Source: Opitutaceae bacterium EW11 (GTDB lineage: Bacteria; Verrucomicrobiota; Verrucomicrobiia; Opitutales; Opitutaceae). From it: 64,000 nt of DNA. Shown in pieces: positions 43,745 through 50,412 of this stretch. The DNA is taken from the NCBI GenBank assembly GCA_003054665.1, contig QAYY01000002.1, positions 525,816 through 589,815 of the forward strand, given 5' to 3'. The first letter of the stretch is position 1. Each line of letters starts with the position of its first letter. The position numbers were made by a program, and so were the translations under genes. The notes under the pieces are model-generated. The model did not search any database. It saw only the letters and a list, made by a program, of their open reading frames with translations, and was not told the DNA's origin.

Positions 43745-44977
43745 ATGAATTACTCGGAGTTCCTCATCAGTCGTTTCGAAAATCGCAACGGTTCGTTCTC
43801 GTGGCGCGTCGACGGCCGCCTCAACGGCGTGCGGATTCGCCGCAACTTCAAGACCAAGGAGGAGGCGTGCGCGGAAAAGGCGGCGCTGGAAACCAAGGCC
43901 GCGCAGATCGAGTCCGGCCGGCCGAACGAGATCGCGACCTTTCTCACGATCGATCAGGTCCGCGATGCAGAGATGGCCTTCAGGCGGCTCGAAGGCGCAG
44001 GCCACTCGTTCATGTTCTGCGCCGACTTCACGCTCGCGAACTACCGCACGCCCGAGCGCCAGCGGCAGCTCACGGAGGCGGTGCAGGAATACCTTGCCGC
44101 CAAGGAGCGCGAACGCGACCAGCGCGCCATCACGGCTTGCCAAGTGATCTACATCAGCCGCGAGCTGCGCTGCCTCCTGAAGGCGTTTCCCGGCTGCACG
44201 GTCTCCGAACTGTCCGCGCAGCGGCTCACGCCCTACTGCGAGCGCAACAAGCCCTCGCTCAAAACCGTGAACAACCGCCGCGGCATCCTGAGCACGTTCT
44301 TCAAGTTCGCATTTCAGCGCGACTGGATCGCGACGAACCCGATCGAAAAAGTCCCGTCCTTCCGGCTCGCGCGTCGGCGCAGTTCGGCGGCGACGCTCAC
44401 CGTCGCCCAGGCGCGCGAACTGATGGCCTTTGTCGAGACGCACGAAGGCGGCGCCCTCGTGCCGTTCTTCGCCCTTTGCCTCTTTGCCGGCATTCGCCCC
44501 TGCGTCCGCGCCGGCGAAATCTCGAAGCTCCAACCGGAGCACGTCCGCCTGGATGAAGGTGTGATCCTGATTCCGCCGGAGGTTTCGAAGGTGCACGAGA
44601 AGCGGGTCATCGCGATTCAGCCGAATCTGGCCGCGTGGCTCCGGGCCTATCCGCTCGCAAACGCTCCCATCGTGCCGAAAAACCTGCAGCACTCACGCGC
44701 CCGCGTTGCCAAGCGGTTCGCGCTCTCGGCCGACGTGATGCGGCACACGTTCATTTCGATGTTCATCGCGAAATACCGCTCGCTCGGCGAAGCGGCGCTC
44801 CAGGCGGGCAACTCCGAGGCGGTCATTCGCAAGCACTACCTCGACGTCAAAAGCGGTGCGGAGGCCGCGGAGTTTTTCAACATCCTGCCCACCCGTGCAG
44901 CGCAAGCGGGGGTGCCTTCGGCACCGGCTGCCGCTACGGCGCCGCGAGCTTCGGTTGACGTGCAGCGAGCGGCGTGA
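43745..44977 (+). CDS. Tyrosine recombinase / island integrase
   Basis: A 410-residue integrase with a SAM-like core-binding domain (residues about 110-205, including LKTVNNRRGILSTFFKFA) and a catalytic domain. The first catalytic Arg is in AGIRP and the nucleophilic Tyr in IRKHYLDV, with a Lys in EVSKVHEKR. Two positions differ from the classical set: the first His of H-x-x-R is Asp (ADVMRHTF), and the later His/Trp is Asn in GNSEAV. The Asn form is familiar in recombinases of this phylum. Upstream TTG at 43718 is possible, but ATG at 43745 starts the domain. Its stop overlaps the next start (GTGA), so the pair is co-translated. Confidence 0.88.
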   Translation: MNYSEFLISRFENRNGSFSWRVDGRLNGVRIRRNFKTKEEACAEKAALETKAAQIESGRPNEIATFLTIDQVRDAEMAFRRLEGAGHSFMFCADFTLANYRTPERQRQLTEAVQEYLAAKERERDQRAITACQVIYISRELRCLLKAFPGCTVSELSAQRLTPYCERNKPSLKTVNNRRGILSTFFKFAFQRDWIATNPIEKVPSFRLARRRSSAATLTVAQARELMAFVETHEGGALVPFFALCLFAGIRPCVRAGEISKLQPEHVRLDEGVILIPPEVSKVHEKRVIAIQPNLAAWLRAYPLANAPIVPKNLQHSRARVAKRFALSADVMRHTFISMFIAKYRSLGEAALQAGNSEAVIRKHYLDVKSGAEAAEFFNILPTRAAQAGVPSAPAAATAPRASVDVQRAA

Positions 44978-45201
44978 ACACACAACCCACGTCTCCAAGC
45001 GGTCTCCAACTCACCGACATCCTAGGGCTGCGGCTTAGCGGCATCTTTCCCAAGGGGAAGGAACCGTCGATTCGCACCCTGCGCGAATGGACAAAGCTCC
45101 GGCGCATCCCTTACCACCGCGTTGGACGCTTCGTCTACTTCGACTCCGCGGAGGTCGGCGACTACATCCGAACGAAGTTGAAAATCCCCGGGCGCGCGTG
45201 A
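44974..45201 (+). CDS. Excisionase-like helix-turn-helix protein
   Basis: A 75-residue protein starting with GTG that overlaps the integrase TGA by four bases. The segment SIRTLREWTKLRRIPYHRVGRFVYF is shaped like the winged helix of MerR/excisionase proteins, with DSAEVGDYIR as the final helix (quoted here in parts). In islands such small basic proteins direct the integrase toward excision. Overlap with the integrase gene and the strong terminator behind it support a two-gene recombination module. Confidence 0.72.
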   Translation: MNTQPTSPSGLQLTDILGLRLSGIFPKGKEPSIRTLREWTKLRRIPYHRVGRFVYFDSAEVGDYIRTKLKIPGRA

Positions 45202-45218
45202 AGCCGCCGCCCGAAACA

Positions 45219-45252
45219 AGCCGCGCAGCGCGAATCCGCTGCGCGGCTTTTT
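45219..45252 (+). terminator. Rho-independent terminator after integrase module
   Basis: AGCCGCGCAGCG and CGCTGCGCGGCT form a perfect 12-bp stem with a 6-nt loop, followed by four more T. It is 18 nt after the excisionase-like gene. Confidence 0.92.
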
Positions 45253-45318
45253 CGTGTCCGGAAAACGACACATGTGTCGCACGCCGAACTTCCCAGCTTT
45301 GTGTGCGACGATAGGAAG

Positions 45319-45720
45319 ATGAATCCGATCACGCGCGATGTTCTGAATGCCCTGCTGATCAGCGATCCTGACCTGACCGACGAAGAGCGAACGGCTGTCC
45401 GCCATTTAGTTGCTGGAACGGCGGTTCACTCGTCGCCACCGGAATCGATTGCTGCGACGATCAGTCCAATCCGGGCCGGGACCTTGCGCGAGAATGCGCT
45501 CGAATGGTTGCGATTGCCGGCGCCGGGTCGTCGATGCCCGTTCACCGGGCTTTCGCGAAGCACGTTGAACGAGCTGACGATTCCGGGGCCGGCCAACAAC
45601 CGTAAGCCTCCGGTGAAAAGTGTGGTGCTGCGCAAACGCGGCGCTCAGCGCGGAATCCGGCTGATCAGCTACGATAGTCTCATGGCGTATTTGGATTCCA
45701 TGGCCGCCAGACCGGATTGA
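45319..45720 (+). CDS. Small predicted DNA-binding protein (mobile-element type)
   Basis: About 133 residues. The C-terminal half (CPFTGLSRSTLNELTIPG, then GAQRGIRLISYDSLMAYL) has the layout of helix-turn-helix proteins of the excisionase class: a first helix after LSRSTL, a wing with basic residues and the final YDSLMAYLD helix. The N-terminal half is unassigned. The start is unclear: ATG at 45319 has AGGAAG directly against it, which is too close to serve as its ribosome site, and GTG at 45274 would add 15 residues. A regulatory role in the island is inferred from location. Confidence 0.6.
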   Translation: MNPITRDVLNALLISDPDLTDEERTAVRHLVAGTAVHSSPPESIAATISPIRAGTLRENALEWLRLPAPGRRCPFTGLSRSTLNELTIPGPANNRKPPVKSVVLRKRGAQRGIRLISYDSLMAYLDSMAARPD

Positions 45721-45994
45721 TGCCTTGTACGGTCGGCCAGCCGGGCTGTTCACAACCATTTTTTTGGGCAGCCGGTAAGCTTGTCCGGCTGCAGTCATGG
45801 CTCTGAAAAGTCGGCCAGCGCGCTCGTGCATGTCCAAGAAACCGGCGTGCTCACGGACATGTGAACATCGGTTCTTTCGTGAACATGCTCGGGACCGTCC
45901 ATCGGAGAAAAAATGACCCCAACCGGACCGCGTCACACAGGGGCTATTTTGGATTCAGCCGCGCGCGTAAGGTCACGGCGAACCTGATTCGCCT
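45721..45994. repeat. Non-coding stretch with hairpin and direct repeats
   Basis: No gene is convincing here. A perfect 8-bp inverted repeat, GCAGCCGG (45768-45775) and CCGGCTGC (45785-45792), sits behind seven T. GTCGGCCAGC occurs at about 45732 and 45810, and GTGAACAT at 45861-45868 and 45879-45886. The layout could be a regulatory, recombination-arm or origin-type site; I cannot tell which. Confidence 0.4.
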
Positions 45995-46276
45995 ATGAAA
46001 ACAAATGACGACCTATTCTTTTCCAATCCGACGGACCCGCACGTCGAGGCCCGCGCGCTCGCGCTGGAAGTGATCTGCCGGCTGCTGCTCTGGATGGCCG
46101 ACGCGCCGACGATTGAAGATCGTGGCCTGCGCACCTCGATCGCGCTCTACTGCATCCGGCCTGATCTCATCGACGGCGAGACGATGGAAAAGATCGGCGA
46201 CGCCACCGGCCGCACGCGCCAATGGGTCCACAAACTGGCCGACGATTTCCGGCTCTCCACCGGGCTCGCGTCATGA
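45995..46276 (+). CDS. Small helix-turn-helix protein
   Basis: A 93-residue protein with a sigma-like helix-turn-helix near the C-terminus (MEKIGDATGRTRQWVHKLAD). The N-terminal part is helical and acidic. It overlaps the next gene by ATGA (46273-46276), so the two are translationally coupled. No specific function can be given; a role in island control or maintenance is likely from its neighbours. Confidence 0.65.
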   Translation: MKTNDDLFFSNPTDPHVEARALALEVICRLLLWMADAPTIEDRGLRTSIALYCIRPDLIDGETMEKIGDATGRTRQWVHKLADDFRLSTGLAS

Positions 46277-46854
46277 AATCGGCGGCCGTGACATCCGCTG
46301 CCGCGGAGATCAACCGGCTCCACGCCGATGCCTGTCGGTTCGCGGCGGATTCTCGCAACGCACTGACGTGTGCGTTGCAGTGTGCTTGGCGTGCCGGGCA
46401 GCTGCTCGTCGCGGAGAAGAAACGCGTTCAGCGCTCGATGGGCGCTGGCGCTTGGCTGCAATGGTTGGACCGTAATTTCGAGGGTACCGTGCGCACAGCC
46501 CAACGCTACATGCGGCTTGCCGCGTCGGTTTCCGACTCGGCGTTCCTCCGCGGCCTCAGCATCCGCCAGGCGTACCTGCGGCTTGGCATCGCAACCGAAC
46601 CAAAGTCGCGCGCGGAGACCGTTACCGTGGCGATGTTGCCGGATTACATCCGGCTTACGACCCGTCTGCTTCGCGTACTGCGACAGGAGGCGGGCTCCCG
46701 CCGAAACCCGAACGACTCGGCGGTCCTTCGCGAGGATCTCGCCGAGCTTTACCGACTGCTCCGCAGGTTGTTCGAGACGGCGAACAATTCGACAGTTCCG
46801 GTTTCCATACGTCCATGCGCACCCCCGGACCGGAAGATCGCGTACGCCGGTTAA
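46273..46854 (+). CDS. DUF3102-like DNA-binding protein
   Basis: A 193-residue protein. Residues 12-75 (INRLHADACRFAADSRNAL, AWRAGQLLVAEKKRV, WLQWLDRNF, RTAQRYMRLA) follow the pattern of DUF3102 proteins found on phages and plasmids, which have a helical region with a final RTAQRYMR-type DNA-binding helix. The C-terminal part has helical Arg-rich stretches. It is coupled to the gene before it by ATGA and overlaps the following gene by 40 nt. A partition or regulation role is possible, but not shown by the sequence. Confidence 0.6.
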   Translation: MKSAAVTSAAAEINRLHADACRFAADSRNALTCALQCAWRAGQLLVAEKKRVQRSMGAGAWLQWLDRNFEGTVRTAQRYMRLAASVSDSAFLRGLSIRQAYLRLGIATEPKSRAETVTVAMLPDYIRLTTRLLRVLRQEAGSRRNPNDSAVLREDLAELYRLLRRLFETANNSTVPVSIRPCAPPDRKIAYAG

Positions 46855-47636
46855 TCGAAACGACCGATGAGGGAACCGCGGCGGAGCTGTTCGTGACGCT
46901 CTGTCGTGCATCTTCGGAGCTGCGTCACTGGCTGTGGGAGGACTTCGCGCGCGATCCGAAAGTCCGCGAATCGTTTCGCCAGCGGCTCCGGAACCGGAGC
47001 GGCGTAGTTCATCGATTCGCCGAGCTGAGCGACGATGGCGACGGCTGGCGCCGCGAGCTCCGCGACGTGCGAAACAAATTTCCGCGCCAGCTGTACGGGG
47101 GGCTCACGTGGTCGCAATTGGAGAAGCTGATTGCGCAGCATCGGGCCGCCAAAACCGATCTTGGTGCCTACCTCTTCACGGCAGCGTGGCACGCGTCGGG
47201 AAAGCGGGCGCCTAGATCGCCGCTGCTCATTCGTGCCGCGCTCGATCTGATGGACGCCGCATTCGCCGATCCACGTCTTTTCCGACAGTTGGAAAGGTTG
47301 ATTGCGCACACCCGCGACAACGCTGATCGCGCCAGCCGTCGGGCCGCGCTCGGCTACACTGACTGGTGGAAGCTAAACGTGCTCCTGTACATGCTCCGGC
47401 ATCCGCGCGGCGCGTATCCCATTCGCGAATTCCGCGCGCATCTCGCCCGGCGCGGAATGAACGTCAGCGTAAAATACCTGCAGCGCTTCTGTACGCAGCA
47501 CGGCATCAAGCGCGATGTGCGCGCCGGCCGCCCACGCATCCGCAAGCCGGATAGCGCGACCGAAACCGGCGTCAACGGCCTCGCGTCGACCACCCGCGGC
47601 CGGTCCACCGCATCACACTCTCACCGCGTTCGATAA
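46815..47636 (+). CDS. Hypothetical island protein
   Basis: A 273-residue protein of no recognised family. Residues about 165-250 include ASRRAALGYTDWWKLNVLL, PIREFRAHLARRGMNVSVKYL and KRDVRAGRPRIRK; the last part is strongly basic and could bind DNA. The first 150 residues are helical. It begins 40 nt inside the preceding gene in another frame, so the three genes 45995-47636 form one transcription unit. The low-complexity Ser/Thr/Arg tail is typical of the last residues of island genes. Alternative start codons inside the overlap cannot be excluded. Confidence 0.55.
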   Translation: MRTPGPEDRVRRLIETTDEGTAAELFVTLCRASSELRHWLWEDFARDPKVRESFRQRLRNRSGVVHRFAELSDDGDGWRRELRDVRNKFPRQLYGGLTWSQLEKLIAQHRAAKTDLGAYLFTAAWHASGKRAPRSPLLIRAALDLMDAAFADPRLFRQLERLIAHTRDNADRASRRAALGYTDWWKLNVLLYMLRHPRGAYPIREFRAHLARRGMNVSVKYLQRFCTQHGIKRDVRAGRPRIRKPDSATETGVNGLASTTRGRSTASHSHRVR

Positions 47637-47650
47637 CTGCGCCCGCCCCG

Positions 47651-47691
47651 CCGGCGGCAAGCTGGAGAGCGCAGCGGAGCTTGCCCGCCGG
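47651..47691. repeat. Long imperfect hairpin
   Basis: CCGGCGGCAAGCT (47651-47663) and AGCTTGCCCGCCGG (47678-47691) pair with one bulged base around a 14-nt loop. There is no T run, so it is not a standard terminator, though it lies 15 nt behind a stop codon. It may be a transcript-end structure or a dispersed repeat. Confidence 0.5.
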
Positions 47692-47756
47692 TGATACAAT
47701 TGGGGCGCCGAAGCGGTGAGTGAATCTCTGTGTCATTCGAGATCACGAATCCGAAC

Positions 47757-47796
47757 TCGACACCTTTGATCTGCCGTGTAAGCTAAGGCAGCTTAC
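47757..47796 (+). promoter_or_regulatory. Autoregulatory promoter/operator of the XRE repressor gene
   Basis: GTAAGCT-AAGGC-AGCTTAC (47778-47796) is a perfect 7-bp inverted repeat ending two bases before the XRE ATG. A possible -35 TCGACA (47757-47762) and -10 TAAGCT (47779-47784) are 16 bp apart, with the -10 inside the left arm. Binding would block both transcription and translation starts. Confidence 0.6.
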
Positions 47797-47798
47797 GC

Positions 47799-48143
47799 AT
47801 GGAACCTCCTAAGACTTTCGGGCAAGCTGTCAAAGAACTGCGTCTCAAAGCGGGCTTCTCGCTGCGAGAACTGGCGGAGAGAACCAAGGTGACGGCACCG
47901 TTCCTTTCGGATGTGGAACTTGGCCGTCGTTTCCCTTCAGATGAGAAATTAGGTGAGTTAGCGAAGGCACTCGGCGTGGACGAAGCGGAACTGAAGAAGT
48001 ACGATTTTCGCGAAACGGCGGCGGAGGTGAAAAAGTTCCTCGAACAGAACCCCGCCTATGGCTTTGCATTCCGCACGGCGCTCAACCAAGCCCAGGACAA
48101 GGGCGTGTCGCCCGAAGACCTCGTTAAGCGGATTAAGCGGTAG
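47799..48143 (+). CDS. XRE-family repressor (ImmR-like)
   Basis: A 114-residue protein with a canonical XRE helix-turn-helix: VKELRLKAGFSLRELAERT, then VTAPFLSDVELGRRFPSDE at residues about 10-50. A short helical C-terminal part follows. The metallopeptidase gene starts 2 nt after its stop, the arrangement of ImmR/ImmA pairs, in which damage or mating signals make the protease cut the repressor. The palindrome next to its start suggests autorepression. A related half-site before the HNH gene (48889-48898) suggests it also controls the following module. Confidence 0.88.
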   Translation: MEPPKTFGQAVKELRLKAGFSLRELAERTKVTAPFLSDVELGRRFPSDEKLGELAKALGVDEAELKKYDFRETAAEVKKFLEQNPAYGFAFRTALNQAQDKGVSPEDLVKRIKR

Positions 48144-48145
48144 CC

Positions 48146-48859
48146 ATGCGTCAGTATCCTGCGAAGGACGGTCCGTTTCCGGTACGGCTCCATTTTGAGC
48201 CGCAGGAGATGGACGACATGTGCTTGCAGGCGCTGCGCGACAGCAAATTTCTGCCGAGCGCCCCCGGTCCGGTGAGGATCGACGCGTTCTTGGAGAAACA
48301 TTTCGGTTGTCCAATCGATTACGACGACTTTCCCCCTGAGATCTTGGGCTGTACTGAGTTCACCGCGAACGGTCGCGTGCAGCGGATCGCCGTCGCCAGA
48401 GCGTTGGCAGATAATCCAAAGGACGAGGTCGCCCGTCGGCGCTTAAATGCGACGTTCGCGCATGAAGGGGGGCATGCGCTCTTTCACGCGAGCCTGTTTA
48501 TCACGTCCGGAGAACAGAGGAGTTTTGCGTCGGAAAACGTGGATTTGGAAAAGCGCCGCATTCTCTGCCGGCCGGCCGATTTCAAGGTCAGCGGTGCAAC
48601 GGTGCGCGGTCCCTACCGTTGGTGGGAATATCAGGCTAACCGTGCGATCGGCGGCTTTTTGATGCCCCAACGGCTTGTCTTCGCCGCGCTGGAACCGTTG
48701 TTGCAGGTATCGCCGATCACTCAAACGCCGCGTCTGCCCCGCGACGATCGCGAAAAGGCCGCTCGCCTCCTGGCTGAGGTTTTCGACGTAAATCCCGCCG
48801 CGGCTCGTATTCGCCTCGCCGGGCTCCTTCCCGAAGACGACGAACAAGGTATGTTCTAA
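48146..48859 (+). CDS. ImmA/IrrE-family zinc metallopeptidase
   Basis: A 237-residue protein with the zinc motif HEGGH (His106, Glu107, His110) in FAHEGGHALFH, and the third-ligand helix in RWWEYQANRAIGGFLMP. These define the ImmA/IrrE (DUF955) family, whose members cleave XRE repressors or act as toxins in TA-like pairs. It lies 2 nt after the XRE gene and is surely co-expressed with it. It probably inactivates that repressor in response to a cell signal and so releases island genes. The C-terminal 60 residues are not conserved in shape. Confidence 0.9.
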   Translation: MRQYPAKDGPFPVRLHFEPQEMDDMCLQALRDSKFLPSAPGPVRIDAFLEKHFGCPIDYDDFPPEILGCTEFTANGRVQRIAVARALADNPKDEVARRRLNATFAHEGGHALFHASLFITSGEQRSFASENVDLEKRRILCRPADFKVSGATVRGPYRWWEYQANRAIGGFLMPQRLVFAALEPLLQVSPITQTPRLPRDDREKAARLLAEVFDVNPAAARIRLAGLLPEDDEQGMF

Positions 48860-48874
48860 GTGGCGGCTGCGGGC

Positions 48875-48898
48875 TTGACATAAGCACACTAAGCTTAC
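48875..48898 (+). promoter_or_regulatory. Putative promoter with XRE half-site before HNH gene
   Basis: TTGACA (48875-48880) is a consensus -35. CTAAGCTTAC (48889-48898) includes AGCTTAC, which is also the right arm of the XRE palindrome at 47790-47796; its reverse complement GTAAGCT is the left arm. It ends 14 nt before the HNH start. No clear -10 is seen. Confidence 0.45.
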
Positions 48899-48912
48899 AA
48901 AGCTTCGTGTGT

Positions 48913-49251
48913 ATGAACTACAATTCACTGTTCGCCGCGATCCGTAATCGAGGCAGCAACCGTTCCGGCGGGTCATTCGATCCGGCCGTTGTCGAGGCCG
49001 TTTGGCGCAAGGGAGAGGTCGTCGCGGGCAACGACCCCGCCGTGTTCCGGAAGGACGCGTGCGGCGCTTGGATGAAGCGCGATGAGCATGGCAACACCAA
49101 CAGCAAGTATGGCTGGGAGATCGATCATATCGTGCCGGTCGCTCGCGGTGGCGGCGACGATGTTTCGAACCTTCAGCCACTGCAGTGGCAGAATAACCGG
49201 GGTAAAGGTGACGATTATCCCCGCTACACCTGCGCCGTGCGCGTAAACTAA
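48913..49251 (+). CDS. Small HNH endonuclease
   Basis: A 112-residue protein. Its C-terminal half contains the HNH fold: WEIDHIVPVARGGGDDVSNLQPL with Asp71-His72 and Asn86, then QWQNNRGKGD with Asn95 and Lys98 (quoted in parts). The N-terminal half (AVFRKDACGAWMKRDEHGN) matches small HNH proteins with an initial beta-hairpin. It may cut DNA. GTG at 48907 would add two residues; ATG at 48913 is preferred. A single base separates its stop from the next start, so it is coupled to the LRAT-like gene. Confidence 0.85.
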   Translation: MNYNSLFAAIRNRGSNRSGGSFDPAVVEAVWRKGEVVAGNDPAVFRKDACGAWMKRDEHGNTNSKYGWEIDHIVPVARGGGDDVSNLQPLQWQNNRGKGDDYPRYTCAVRVN

Positions 49252-49252
49252 C

Positions 49253-49630
49253 ATGAACGCATTCACAGTCGGCACCATCATCGCCCGAACCAAGGCCGGC
49301 GTCGCCGAGCATGTCGGCGTGGTCACGGCACCAAATCTGGTGCTGCACAATACGCCCACCCGCGGAGAGCATGAAAGTAGCTTGGCGGAATTTGCGGCAG
49401 GTAGCCCGGTCACCATCAAAGGCCGGGTACGGGACATGATCTCATTCATGCACCGTGTCTGGAGGAAGCGCCAAAATCTGCGCCCCTATGACCTCGTGTC
49501 CAATAACTGCGAGCACACGATCTCGGCATTGACCGACGAGCAGCCGAGCAGTCCGCAGCTTCAGGCCTGGGGCTTCGTCTTTCTCGTGATCATCGGGATC
49601 GTGACACTCACGCGAGTCGGTACAAAATAG
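49253..49630 (+). CDS. LRAT-like permuted papain-fold protein with C-terminal membrane helix
   Basis: A 125-residue protein. His20 in EHVGVV, His32 in LVLHNTP and Cys86 in NNCEHTI match the His-His-Cys arrangement of LRAT-domain enzymes, whose hallmark is NCEHF. Family members are thiol-dependent acyltransferases, lipases or amidases. One hydrophobic helix (residues 105-120, AWGFVFLVIIGIVTLT) at the C-terminus should anchor it in a membrane, as in H-REV107-like proteins. Near-fusion to a HNH gene and placement in an island suggest an effector that attacks membrane lipids, but this is inference. Confidence 0.75.
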   Translation: MNAFTVGTIIARTKAGVAEHVGVVTAPNLVLHNTPTRGEHESSLAEFAAGSPVTIKGRVRDMISFMHRVWRKRQNLRPYDLVSNNCEHTISALTDEQPSSPQLQAWGFVFLVIIGIVTLTRVGTK

Positions 49631-49650
49631 CGCCAACTTCCGCGCTAACC

Positions 49651-50331
49651 ATGGACGCCGTTCCAAGCGCCGACCGCCCGCGGATTTCTTCGAACCAGCT
49701 AGGCGAGTTTGTCTTCGCGACGCCAGCGGAGCGGGCTCGGATTCTACGCGACCAGAAGCGCGGGAACACGTTTCGGTCACCGTACTATCAAAGCGCGTCG
49801 AATGCCGTGTTGCGCGCGTTCAACGGCGGCAGGTACGACGTCAGCGCATTACGCAGCACCGCGGACGAGTTGAAGGCGCGGGAGGCGAAGCACCGGAATC
49901 AAGCCACGAAGTTCGATAACAACGCGGAAATGCTGCGGCGCTTCGCGAGCATTGCGAGTCTCGCCTGCCCGCCGGCGGGAGAGCACACCGTCGTCCGGCG
50001 TGATGCGTTGATCGAGTTGGACGGCGTGCTGGTAAGCGTCCGGCCGGAGATCACGACGGTACGGCAGAACGATGCAGCGTTTTCGTACACCAAGTTTCGC
50101 TATTCAAAAAGTAAGGTCTCGGAAGATTCGTCCGAAATCATCCTCCTGATCCTGCTGAAGTTTGGGCGCGCCCAAGCGTCCGAGCACCTGAATTTTGACG
50201 TCGAAAGTACCAAGCTGGTCGACTGCTTCGCGCGCTCCGTTATTCAGGGGCATCGGCTCGGAGGGTCACGCGAGAAGCAACTAAGCAGTGCTCTGGGAGA
50301 GATCCGCCGCTTGTGGCCGACGATCGCGTGA
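49651..50331 (+). CDS. Hypothetical protein of the HNH/LRAT module
   Basis: A 226-residue protein of no recognised family. The N-terminal part has RILRDQKRGNTFRSPYYQSAS, then helical RSTADELKAREAKHRN; the middle is a beta-rich region (EHTVVRRDALIELDGVLVSV and SYTKFRYSKSKVS), and the end is helical. Several short phrases resemble PD-(D/E)xK nuclease layout without clear catalytic residues. It follows the LRAT-like gene by 20 nt on the same strand and is probably in the same unit. The next gene starts 81 nt further. Confidence 0.6.
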   Translation: MDAVPSADRPRISSNQLGEFVFATPAERARILRDQKRGNTFRSPYYQSASNAVLRAFNGGRYDVSALRSTADELKAREAKHRNQATKFDNNAEMLRRFASIASLACPPAGEHTVVRRDALIELDGVLVSVRPEITTVRQNDAAFSYTKFRYSKSKVSEDSSEIILLILLKFGRAQASEHLNFDVESTKLVDCFARSVIQGHRLGGSREKQLSSALGEIRRLWPTIA

Positions 50332-50412
50332 GAGCGCAGGTTCCGCTCTCGTTGCGCTCGCGTCCGATGAAGAATTTCCTCATGCCTTTGCGCTCTAGCT
50401 TGGCTTATCCCA

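Noticed and set aside
45768..45792. Rho-independent terminator
   Set aside because: The T run precedes the stem on the plus strand and is an A run after it on the minus strand.
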